The notes under the pieces: generated by a model
The model's input: only the letters and a program-made list of their open reading frames with translations
What the model was told of the DNA's origin: nothing
Databases searched by the model: none
In this document: piece by piece, positions 1-5,857 of the stretch
Position numbering within the stretch: position 1 is the first letter of the stretch
How the letters are laid out: the number at the start of each line of letters is the position of its first letter
Program-made: the position numbers and the translations under genes
Source: JBKHHU01 sp046539045
Lineage (GTDB): Bacteria > Planctomycetota > Phycisphaerae > SM23-33
NCBI GenBank assembly: GCA_046539045.1
Contig: JBKHHU010000131.1
Location: 1 to 9,897, forward strand
Direction of reading: 5' to 3'
Length of the DNA stretch: 9,897 nucleotides

Positions 1-238
1 CCGTCGTCGGGAGTTGGAAGGCCCGCGGAGTTTGGCTGTGAAAAGGAGACGGACCTCTCGATTCGTTCGCTCGTTTCTTGCTGAACCATCGGTGTCTGTG
101 CAGATCCGCTATCCGGGGCAGTTCGTCTATGCGCAAGGACTGCTTCCGGCGCCCGATAAGCGAAGCTTGAGCAGAGAATCTTTTTACAGGGCAGGAGGTG
201 AGGCCTATGGGGTAATCGCGCGATGAAGAAGGACACAT
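1..238. other. Edge region without a convincing gene
   Basis: No reading frame here looks like a real protein. A 70-codon plus-strand frame (14-226) gives an arginine/serine-rich product with no recognisable motif and no good ribosome binding site at its start. At 193-200 there is a strong Shine-Dalgarno match, AGGAGGTG, followed at 207 by ATG GGG TAA, a two-codon start-stop frame. A seven-codon frame (223-246) follows. These may belong to the leader of the downstream PEP-CTERM gene or be chance. No sigma-70 or sigma-54 promoter stands out. Confidence 0.4.
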
Positions 239-403
239 CCGCCTGATTGTGCCACCAGGCGGCGACGGATAGTTGTGACCCTTTCTATCCAAAGTGTCGA
301 ACCTCAAAAGGAGGCACTGAGGTCCCAAGGACCTCCGGAATCAACCAATCGTTATTTTTTGTAGACGTACTGCTCCGTTGTGGAGCGGTCCCGGAAAGGG
401 GAC
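239..403 (+). promoter_or_regulatory. Candidate structured 5' leader of the PEP-CTERM gene
   Basis: Several short inverted repeats follow one another here: 239-245 with 256-262 (CCGCCTG/CAGGCGG), 293-296 plus 302-305 with 311-318 (AGTG..CCTC/GAGGCACT), 319-325 with 329-335 (GAGGTCC/GGACCTC, loop CAA), 372-376 with 382-386 (GCTCC/GGAGC) and 388-392 with 399-403 (GTCCC/GGGAC). The second hairpin contains AGGAGG, and the last covers part of the AAGGGG ribosome binding site of the gene at 409. A T-rich run (351-360) lies between the third and fourth hairpins. It could be a cis-acting RNA leader, an attenuator or chance pairing in GC-rich DNA. It matches no riboswitch class I can recognise. Confidence 0.3.
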
Positions 404-408
404 ACAAA

Positions 409-1179
409 ATGAATAGGAAACTAGTTTATACGATACTGGCCGGCCTGGCCGTCTGCTCGCTCATCGTGCCGGCCCAGCAAGCACTGGCAATTGGCGGGAG
501 TTCGGCCAGCCTGCCGAGCCCGTCGTTTAGCCGCGCTCACCCGGATACCACCTTCGACCCTCCGCATTTCAATCTGTACACGGGCGATGACCTGGGCTCT
601 GAATGGACGTTATTCGCGACGCAGAGCGCAGATTTCGATGAGCACCCCGTGGTGGGGACGCTGACCAGCCAAGTCTTCCAGCACAGTAGCGGGCGTCTGT
701 TGTTCAGATACCAACTTTCAAATACCGGCGAAGAGGAACTTGGCCAGCCAGCAGATATTTTCCGAACTGCAAATATTGACAGCTGGTCACCGGCTGTACC
801 GATCATCGACAGTGGCATCTGGGTTCCCGGTAGAGACCCGGAGGAGTTTGTTCAGGGCGACCCGGCTACCATCGGTAGAGCTGAGGGATCGGGAGACAAC
901 GGACAGGTGAATTTCGCCTTCGAGGCCGGCACCGGTACTCCACAGGGCTCTACCCTAGAACCGGGAGAAACTTCCGCTTGGGTCTACTACGAAACTATGG
1001 CAGCTACGTACACTGAAGCTTTCGCGACGATCCAGGACAGCGGAGATTCCGCTGATGATGTCTTGGCGTTTGCCCCGGGTCTGGAGCCTCTGATCATCCC
1101 CGAACCGCTGACCATGCTCGCGGTTGGCCTCGGGCTTGGCGGTCTCGCTCGCTACGCGAAGAAGCGTCGTCGTGGATGA
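409..1179 (+). CDS. PEP-CTERM sorting domain-containing secreted protein
   Basis: The product is a 256-residue secreted protein. It has a lysine-bearing N-terminal signal peptide (about 1-27, hydrophobic core 6-20, likely cleavage after ALA at 25-27) and a C-terminal sorting signal: PEP at 231-233, a hydrophobic glycine/leucine segment at about 234-247, and a basic end KKRRRG. This tripartite tail is the PEP-CTERM signal, which in known systems is recognised and cleaved by an exosortase that sends the protein to the surface or into an exopolysaccharide matrix. The body is acidic and probably beta-rich. The stretch EPGETSAWVYYET (184-196) resembles a segment common before the tail of such proteins. 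The body's role is unknown. The start at 409 is chosen because AAGGGG lies 7 bases upstream and a signal peptide follows directly; the frame is open upstream to 247. No exosortase gene is in the window. A strong hairpin follows the gene. Confidence 0.88.
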   Translation: MNRKLVYTILAGLAVCSLIVPAQQALAIGGSSASLPSPSFSRAHPDTTFDPPHFNLYTGDDLGSEWTLFATQSADFDEHPVVGTLTSQVFQHSSGRLLFRYQLSNTGEEELGQPADIFRTANIDSWSPAVPIIDSGIWVPGRDPEEFVQGDPATIGRAEGSGDNGQVNFAFEAGTGTPQGSTLEPGETSAWVYYETMAATYTEAFATIQDSGDSADDVLAFAPGLEPLIIPEPLTMLAVGLGLGGLARYAKKRRRG

Positions 1180-1371
1180 GACTGGTGTTTGATTACCTGT
1201 CGCCTTTCGCCTGAAGAAAGACGGATGGGAATTTGTGGGTACGCTCTCAGTCCCGAGAACATCGGGCGGCGGAGCGATACGAAGAAGTCCCTCTCGCTTG
1301 CTCAACATCTGTTCACAGCGGTTGCGACGCTCCGAGACGAACCTCCGGACGGACAACTGCTGCAGATGGGA

Positions 1372-1419
1372 CGGCTGAAAATGTCAGCCGAAACGCCCGG
1401 CCTGCTCAGCCGGGCGTTT
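1372..1419. terminator. Double hairpin between convergent genes, probable bidirectional terminator
   Basis: Two perfect hairpins lie side by side. The first is CGGCTGA (1372-1378) with TCAGCCG (1384-1390) around a 5-base loop. The second is AAACGCCCGGC (1391-1401) with GCCGGGCGTTT (1409-1419), an 11-bp stem around a 7-base loop. The second has A's at its base on one side and T's on the other, so it could act on either strand, although the T run is only three bases. It sits between the ends of the PEP-CTERM gene (+) and the HAD gene (-), 30 bases past the latter's stop. Confidence 0.75.
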
Positions 1420-1448
1420 CATTGCGCTGGTAGTTGAGCCGCGGGGGC

Positions 1449-2117
1449 CTATCCTGCGTGCCGGTCGATGAGCGACCGGATCTTGTCCGGGTCCAGTTCC
1501 CGCAGCGAATCGACGACGATGTGGGCCCGATCGCTGAGTTCCTCTCTCCGGGCGGTTCCGGTGATGGCGAGGGCGGCCATCGAACCGCGGCGGGCCGCTT
1601 CCACACCGGCAGGGGCGTCTTCGACTACCGCACACTGCGCGGGCTCCAGACCCAACTTCTTCGCGGCCGTCAGGAAGACTTCCGGGTCCGGTTTGCCGTT
1701 GGTGACGTCTTCTCCGGTGACCGTCGCGCTGACCACCCTGCCGTGCGGGAGGCAGTCAATGGCCACCTGGATGTTCTCCGGCGGGCCGGAGGAGCCGATT
1801 GCGATCAAGAACCCGGCCTCGGCGAGGGCCTTGAGCAGGTCGTCGGCTCCGTCCATTTCCGGGAAGTCCCCGGCGATGATCTGGCGGTAGGCGGCTTCCT
1901 TCTCACGATCGACTTCCGGGATTTCCTCATCGGGAATCGCATCGCCCCAGAGGTTTCTGATGATATCCCGGCTGGTCTGCCCGAATGTGTCGGCAAACTG
2001 TTCTTCGGTCATGGTCAGGCCGTGCTTCTCACCGACTTGCTTCCATGACTTGTAGTGCGCCTGATAGCTGTCGACCAGGACGCCGTCCATATCGAAAATG
2101 ACGCCGTGTCCGTTCAT
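1449..2117 (-). CDS. Beta-phosphoglucomutase-like HAD-superfamily hydrolase
   Basis: This is a 222-residue cytoplasmic HAD subfamily IA protein, full length for the family. The four HAD motifs are visible: FDMDG with nucleophile D9 and acid/base D11, IGSS (S109/S110), K142 in GKPDPEVF, and E166-D167 in VVEDAPAG. The helical cap (about 16-85) carries H21, W25 and R50, which align with H20, W24 and the phosphate-binding R49 of Lactococcus lactis beta-phosphoglucomutase. This favours action on a phosphosugar, either as a mutase or a phosphatase, and sequence alone does not separate the two. The start at 2117 follows AAAGGAG at a 6-base spacing; the longer frame to 2285 runs through the promoter and the divergent gene's control region. 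A strong promoter-like sequence lies just upstream, and the gene is divergent from a lacI-family gene, suggesting a role in sugar use. Confidence 0.85.
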   Translation of the reverse strand: MNGHGVIFDMDGVLVDSYQAHYKSWKQVGEKHGLTMTEEQFADTFGQTSRDIIRNLWGDAIPDEEIPEVDREKEAAYRQIIAGDFPEMDGADDLLKALAEAGFLIAIGSSGPPENIQVAIDCLPHGRVVSATVTGEDVTNGKPDPEVFLTAAKKLGLEPAQCAVVEDAPAGVEAARRGSMAALAITGTARREELSDRAHIVVDSLRELDPDKIRSLIDRHAG

Positions 2118-2141
2118 GCAAAGCTCCTTTATCTGCCGGCA

Positions 2142-2170
2142 ATTGTAATGGAGAACCGCCGGGCTGCCAA
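2142..2170 (-). promoter_or_regulatory. Sigma-70-type promoter of the HAD gene
   Basis: On the minus strand, TTGGCA (2170-2165) and TACAAT (2147-2142) are separated by exactly 17 bases. Each hexamer differs from the consensus at one position. The predicted transcript would start near 2135 and reach the AAAGGAG ribosome binding site (2130-2124) almost at once, giving a leader of about 18 bases. Confidence 0.7.
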
Positions 2171-2179
2171 CCTCGGCGG
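2164..2179. promoter_or_regulatory. Possible degenerate third LacI-type operator
   Basis: CTGCCAAC (2164-2171) is identical to the left half of the operator at 3266, while the right half, CTCGGCGG, matches at only 4 of 8 positions. It overlaps the -35 hexamer of the HAD promoter, where repressor binding would block RNA polymerase. A match of 12 of 16 could be chance, so this is only a candidate. Confidence 0.25.
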
Positions 2180-2196
2180 AGATTTCCTGTTTCCTC

Positions 2197-2224
2197 TTGC
2201 GTTGATGGTGAGGGCTGGTACCAT
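2197..2224 (+). promoter_or_regulatory. Weak promoter candidate for the lacI-family gene
   Basis: TTGCGT (2197-2202) and TACCAT (2219-2224) are 16 bases apart. Matches to the consensus are only 3 of 6 and 4 of 6. The predicted start near 2231 falls at the edge of the operator dyad, which is what autorepression would need. An alternative pair, TTGATG (2202) and TCTGAC (2225), is no better. Confidence 0.3.
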
Positions 2225-2230
2225 TCTGAC

Positions 2231-2246
2231 ATGCCAACGATGGCAT
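2231..2246. promoter_or_regulatory. LacI-family operator O1 (autoregulatory site)
   Basis: ATGCCAACGATGGCAT is a dyad with 7 of 8 paired positions and a central CG, the usual design of LacI-family operators. It starts 35 bases before the ATG of the lacI-family gene. The same 14-base core, TGCCAACGATGGCA, recurs at 3267-3280 ahead of the next gene, so this is very unlikely to be chance. Binding here would repress the regulator's own transcription. Confidence 0.78.
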
Positions 2247-2265
2247 AGTCAGCGGGATAGGTCGC

Positions 2266-3240
2266 ATGGTCACACTCAAAGACATTGCCAGAACCTCCGG
2301 GGTCTCCGTTCGGACGGTCAGCCGTGTGCTGAAGAATTCGGGATACGCTCGCCCGGATACGCGTCGACGCGTTCTTGAGGTTGCCCGGGAGATGGGTTAC
2401 CGTCCGAACCGGTTCGCGCGTTCGCTTCGGACGCAGAAGAGCTACGAGGTCGCGGTAATCACCTGGAGCCTGGACGAACTGCACATGGCGAAGATTGCAG
2501 GATTCGAGCAGGCGTTGCGCCGGGCGGGTTATTCTGTGACTTTGCTGTTCGGTGCGGAATCCGAGAGCGAAGACTTTGACGAGATGCTCGAAGAACTGCT
2601 TTCCAGGCGGCCGGCGGCGGTGGCCAGCTTCAGCCCGGCCCGGGTGCCCATCCGGGAATGGGTGCAGGCGCTGGCGCAGGCTCAGTTGCCGTACGTGGTC
2701 TTTGATTCGTCCGAAGATGTGGATACGGTCAGAATCGACCGTCAGCAAGGGGTTTACGAAGCTGCCTTGTACTTGGCTGCCCGAGGCAAGAAGCGCATCG
2801 CCTATCTTGGGAGCAGGGAAGACAGCACCCGCATCGAGGGATACGAGCGGGCATTGAGCCAACTCGATCTGAGCCCCATCTACCTGGAGCCGGGCAAAAG
2901 TCGGATCGATTCGGCCAGAGGAGTGGGGAGTCGATGGCGGCAGATGGATCCGCGTCCCGATGCGATTCAGGCATATTCGGATGAAGTGGCGATGGCGCTG
3001 TTGATGGGGCTCCATGAGCACGGCATTTCGGTTCCGGAAGACGTCTCCGTGATCGGTTTCGACGATCTTCGAGCCGCTGCCCTGACCAGTCCGCCGCTGA
3101 CGACGGTTGCCCAGCCGAGCCGGGAGGTAGGGCGTGCAGCAGCCGACGTAATCCTCCGAAAGATTGGCGAAGCAGATCCCCCAGCCGACGGCTGGTCCCG
3201 CTCGCTGCCCACGCGATTGATCATTCGCGAATCCACCTGA
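2266..3240 (+). CDS. LacI/GalR-family transcriptional repressor
   Basis: The product is a 324-residue DNA-binding regulator, about the usual family length. The N-terminal helix-turn-helix (about 3-24, TLKDIARTSGVSVRTVSRVL) is followed by the hinge helix YRPNRFARSLRT (45-56), whose L54 is the leucine that inserts into the central CpG of operators in known members. A periplasmic-binding-protein-like sensor domain (about 60-324) follows, with the typical segments KKRIAYLG (175-182), SDEVAMALL (238-246), VPEDVSVIGFDD (256-267) and SPPLTTVAQPS (275-285). The sensor domain probably binds a sugar or related metabolite that I cannot name. The only good start is the ATG at 2266, with a modest GGATAGG upstream. 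Operator-like dyads lie before this gene and before the next, so it probably represses both. No terminator separates it from the oxidoreductase gene, 73 bases downstream. Confidence 0.93.
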   Translation: MVTLKDIARTSGVSVRTVSRVLKNSGYARPDTRRRVLEVAREMGYRPNRFARSLRTQKSYEVAVITWSLDELHMAKIAGFEQALRRAGYSVTLLFGAESESEDFDEMLEELLSRRPAAVASFSPARVPIREWVQALAQAQLPYVVFDSSEDVDTVRIDRQQGVYEAALYLAARGKKRIAYLGSREDSTRIEGYERALSQLDLSPIYLEPGKSRIDSARGVGSRWRQMDPRPDAIQAYSDEVAMALLMGLHEHGISVPEDVSVIGFDDLRAAALTSPPLTTVAQPSREVGRAAADVILRKIGEADPPADGWSRSLPTRLIIREST

Positions 3241-3254
3241 GTAGCTTGTCCAAT

Positions 3255-3260
3255 TATGAT
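3255..3260 (+). promoter_or_regulatory. -10-like element for the oxidoreductase gene
   Basis: TATGAT matches the -10 consensus at 5 of 6 positions. No good -35 lies 16-18 bases upstream. The predicted start, near 3267, would fall inside the operator dyad that begins at 3266. This is a standard repressor arrangement and supports a separate promoter in the gap after the lacI-family gene. Confidence 0.4.
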
Positions 3261-3265
3261 GCAGT

Positions 3266-3281
3266 CTGCCAACGATGGCAG
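3266..3281. promoter_or_regulatory. LacI-family operator O2 ahead of the oxidoreductase gene
   Basis: CTGCCAACGATGGCAG is a dyad with a central CG, 7 of 8 positions paired, and shares its inner 14 bases exactly with O1. It lies 33 bases before the chosen ATG at 3314 and just after TATGAT. The in-frame ATG at 3275 lies inside this dyad and is therefore a poor start choice. Confidence 0.8.
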
Positions 3282-3313
3282 AGAATTCTTCAGAGATACA
3301 GGGAGCACGAACC

Positions 3314-4627
3314 ATGGCTGAGAAAATTCGCTATGCCCATGTTGGCGTGGGTGGAAGAAGCAGAATGTACACCAAGGCGATCTACGAGAGCTTTCCGGAG
3401 ATTGCCGAACTTGTCGCCATCTGCGACATCAATCACGGCAGGATGGAACTCAAGAACGAGAAGATCAAGGAACTTGGCGGCGAGCCCGTGCCGATGTACG
3501 ACGCTGCCGATTTCGACAAAATGGTGGAGCAGACCAAGCCGGACCGCATCATCGTGACCACCGGCCCGGACGCCACGCACAGCGACTACATCGTGCGGGC
3601 AATGGAACTCGGCTGCGACGTCGTGACCGAAAAACCCATGACCACCGACGAAGAGAAGTGCAGGCGGATCCTGGATACGATCCAGAAGACCGGCCGCAAC
3701 GTGCAGGTGACATTCAATTACCGCTATGCCCCGCACCGCAGCCAGGTCAAGGAGATCCTCGATTCCGGTGAGATCGGTGACATTCTCAGCGTCGACTTCA
3801 CCTGGCCGCTCGATACCCGCCACGGTGCCGACTACTTCCGCCGCTGGCACCGCCGTCGCGAGAATTCGGGCTCGCTGCTGGTGCATAAGTCCACCCATCA
3901 CTTCGATCTGGTCAACTGGTGGCTGGGGGACACACCGGCACAGGTTTTCTGTCACGCCACGAACAAATTCTACACGCCGCAAATGGGCGACGAACTCGGT
4001 CTGACCGAGCGCACCGAACGCTGCCACACCTGTCCGTACAAGAACACCGACGACTGTAAGTTCTCTCTGGATCTGGAAGGCACGGAAAACCTCAAAGCCC
4101 TCTACCTGGATAACGAGCACGAAGACGGCTACTACCGCGACCGGTGCGTCTTCTCCGAGCACATCAACATCTGGGACAACATGTCCCTCTCGGTCAAATA
4201 TTCTCGCGGGGCGGTGATGAACTACTTCCTCCACGCCTATTCGCCGTGGGAGGGCTACCAGATCGCCTTTAACGGAACGAAGGGGCGGTTGGAGCACGGG
4301 TCGACGCAGTTCAGCTACATCAGCGGGGAGCAGGAATCCGCAACACCGGGCGAACTGAAGAAAGAGGGCACGTACATCATGCTGCACCCGCACTTCGGCG
4401 AGCCGAAGTCCATCCCCGTGCACAAGGGCGAAGGCGGACACGGCGGAGGCGACCCGGTGCTCCTGCGGGATATCTTCGATCCCGACGCGCCGGCGGATCC
4501 GCTGCACCGCAAGGCCAATCACGTCGACGGAAGCTGGTCCATCCTGACCGGTATCGCCGCCTATTACAGCATCGACCGCGGGGATGCCGTGGACGTTCCC
4601 AAGCTGATCGAAGGCAGCACGTTGTAA
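3314..4627 (+). CDS. Gfo/Idh/MocA-family NAD(P)-dependent oxidoreductase with a cysteine cluster
   Basis: This 437-residue cytoplasmic enzyme has an N-terminal Rossmann domain with the nucleotide loop HVGVGGRS (9-16) and D38 at the end of the second strand (more in keeping with NAD than NADP), then the family's EKP motif at 106-108, with K107 as the likely catalytic lysine. The C-terminal substrate domain has HKSTHHFDLVNWWLG (191-205), with candidate catalytic H195/H196 and D198. Such enzymes oxidise or reduce hydroxyl groups of sugars, inositols or glycosides; the substrate here is unknown. C237, C240 and C248 (C-x2-C-x7-C), with C278, form a likely metal site inserted in the C-terminal domain, and the protein is longer than the common 330-390 residues. 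The start at 3314 is preceded by GGGAG at an 8-base spacing; the alternative at 3275 lies in the operator. No signal peptide is present. Control by the adjacent LacI-type repressor is likely. Confidence 0.9.
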   Translation: MAEKIRYAHVGVGGRSRMYTKAIYESFPEIAELVAICDINHGRMELKNEKIKELGGEPVPMYDAADFDKMVEQTKPDRIIVTTGPDATHSDYIVRAMELGCDVVTEKPMTTDEEKCRRILDTIQKTGRNVQVTFNYRYAPHRSQVKEILDSGEIGDILSVDFTWPLDTRHGADYFRRWHRRRENSGSLLVHKSTHHFDLVNWWLGDTPAQVFCHATNKFYTPQMGDELGLTERTERCHTCPYKNTDDCKFSLDLEGTENLKALYLDNEHEDGYYRDRCVFSEHINIWDNMSLSVKYSRGAVMNYFLHAYSPWEGYQIAFNGTKGRLEHGSTQFSYISGEQESATPGELKKEGTYIMLHPHFGEPKSIPVHKGEGGHGGGDPVLLRDIFDPDAPADPLHRKANHVDGSWSILTGIAAYYSIDRGDAVDVPKLIEGSTL

Positions 4628-4658
4628 ACTTCTGGACCCACCGACCGGATACGCATCG

Positions 4659-4691
4659 CAACGCCCCGCTGCAGACAATGGTGGGGCGTTG
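4659..4691 (+). terminator. Hairpin after the oxidoreductase gene, possible terminator
   Basis: CAACGCCCC (4659-4667) pairs perfectly with GGGGCGTTG (4683-4691) across a 15-base loop, 31 bases past the stop at 4627. No clear T run follows (TCGTGCG), so intrinsic termination may be weak. It separates the sugar-metabolism block from the next promoter-like sequence. Confidence 0.5.
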
Positions 4692-4713
4692 TCGTGCGCG
4701 TCCGAGGGAATTC

Positions 4714-4744
4714 CTGTCAGCCATTGCCCCGGCTGCGGTACAAT
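4714..4744 (+). promoter_or_regulatory. Promoter candidate for the secreted-protein gene
   Basis: TACAAT (4739-4744) matches the -10 consensus at 5 of 6 positions. The nearest -35-like hexamer, CTGTCA (4714-4719), matches at 4 of 6 but with a long 19-base spacer. Transcription would begin near 4751, about 80 bases before the start codon. Confidence 0.4.
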
Positions 4745-4831
4745 TGGGTGTGGGACGGAGAAGGCCTTGTCTGAATTGCCCGCGCGGCTCGGAGTGTCGG
4801 CGGGCGAATGATTCTGTGGAAGGGGTGACCG

Positions 4832-5854
4832 ATGGTATTAAGCCCGGACAAACTCGTGGGATGGACTCTTCTCAGTATGGCACTGCTCAGCGGGGGGCCG
4901 GTCTGGGCCGGTCCGCGCCCAGCCGAGGACGAAATACGCAGCGCCGGCACACAACCGGCCGAACGCATCAGCTTCAAACCGGTTTACAGTGCCGGCCAGG
5001 ATCTTGTACTCAGCCAGGGCATTCACGTGGAGATGGACATACCGAACCCCGGCGGCAAGCAGGTGCACGCGGATACCACGATGAACTATGAGATTCCCCT
5101 TTCGGTCGGGAAGACAGAAACCGGTTTGTCTAGAATCGAAGCAGAGGTCCGCAAAGTGCACATGCGAGTGCTGGTCCGGGCCGGAGAGAAACGCACCGTC
5201 ACCGACAGCAACAACCGGGGCTCACTACGGCCTGAACTGGCGATGGTGTTCAACATGATCGACGGGATGACTTTCCAAGCGACCACCACCGGTACCGGGA
5301 GGATCGTCAGCGTGGATGGTGCAGAAGACAGCATCATCGACCGACGGAAGAAGCAGGGGGAAGTCACTCCCAAGACCACCAATTTCCGTCGGTTCTGCGA
5401 GAATCTTGAGAGTGAGTTCGCCGATATTCTGCGCCAACCGTACGTGTACCTGCCGAGGGGCCAGATCGAGTTGGGGCACCGGTGGGAGGTGAAACGGGAT
5501 ATCGTCAGCCCGCTGATGGGCACACCCGGGGTGGCTGTCCGTGGCAAGGAGCAGACCCTGTGCAAGCTGGTGGACGTCGAGGAAACCCGGTTCGGGACGA
5601 TCGCCTCCATCATGCTATCCGGTGAAATTGTGACTCCGGGCAAATCCGACAATGCCAAGCAGGCCTACCAGTTGATGGGAGAGGTCCGCTACAACCTCGA
5701 CAATGGCAGACTGGTTTCCCACGAAATCGAACTGGACTCTGCAGGAAAGATCCGGGGCGTCGGAGTGACCACCATGATGCGGATCACGGTGCAGACCTCG
5801 CTGAAGACGGCCGTGGCTGACAAGGAGGAACCCGCCGCAACAGAGACTCCGTAA
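4832..5854 (+). CDS. Secreted protein of unknown function (possibly DUF6263-like)
   Basis: I do not recognise this 340-residue protein with confidence. Residues 1-26 form a signal peptide (core about 9-22, likely cleavage after VWA at 24-26), so the mature protein is probably periplasmic or extracellular. There is no lipobox and no C-terminal anchor. The rest alternates short polar and hydrophobic stretches in a beta-strand pattern, with YLPRGQIELGHRWEV (206-220) and the closing segment GEVRYNLDNGRLVSHEIEL (283-301). This recalls DUF6263-type secreted proteins, but that is an impression without an alignment. C189 and C244 could form a disulfide. The C-terminus (about 327-340) is a charged, proline-containing tail. 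The start at 4832 has GGAAGG upstream and leads directly into the signal peptide. The stop lies 3 bases from the stop of the convergent pilT-like gene. Confidence 0.75.
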   Translation: MVLSPDKLVGWTLLSMALLSGGPVWAGPRPAEDEIRSAGTQPAERISFKPVYSAGQDLVLSQGIHVEMDIPNPGGKQVHADTTMNYEIPLSVGKTETGLSRIEAEVRKVHMRVLVRAGEKRTVTDSNNRGSLRPELAMVFNMIDGMTFQATTTGTGRIVSVDGAEDSIIDRRKKQGEVTPKTTNFRRFCENLESEFADILRQPYVYLPRGQIELGHRWEVKRDIVSPLMGTPGVAVRGKEQTLCKLVDVEETRFGTIASIMLSGEIVTPGKSDNAKQAYQLMGEVRYNLDNGRLVSHEIELDSAGKIRGVGVTTMMRITVQTSLKTAVADKEEPAATETP

Positions 5855-5857
5855 ATC

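Noticed and set aside
156..172. GG-N10-GC spacing (near CGGCGCCCGATAAGCG), a possible sigma-54 promoter for the PEP-CTERM gene
   Set aside because: Only about 6 of 11 consensus positions match and the TT before GC is missing; it is within chance for GC-rich DNA.
14..226. 70-codon plus-strand open frame at the left edge
   Set aside because: Its product is arginine/serine-rich without motifs, the start has no clear ribosome binding site, and open frames this short are common in GC-rich DNA.
239..335. Known riboswitch in the PEP-CTERM leader
   Set aside because: I looked for cobalamin-type and cyclic-di-GMP-type conserved cores and saw none; only unassigned hairpins remain.
247..408. N-terminal extension of the PEP-CTERM frame
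   Set aside because: It puts 54 unlikely residues before a clean signal peptide, and a good ribosome binding site precedes the ATG at 409.
2029..3315. Long 428-codon minus-strand frame opposite the lacI-family gene
   Set aside because: It lacks recognisable motifs and overlaps both operators, the divergent promoters and the true plus-strand gene.
3290..4678. Long 462-codon minus-strand frame opposite the oxidoreductase
   Set aside because: It is a mirror frame created by codon bias in the real gene; the plus strand encodes all Gfo/Idh/MocA motifs and the minus product resembles nothing.
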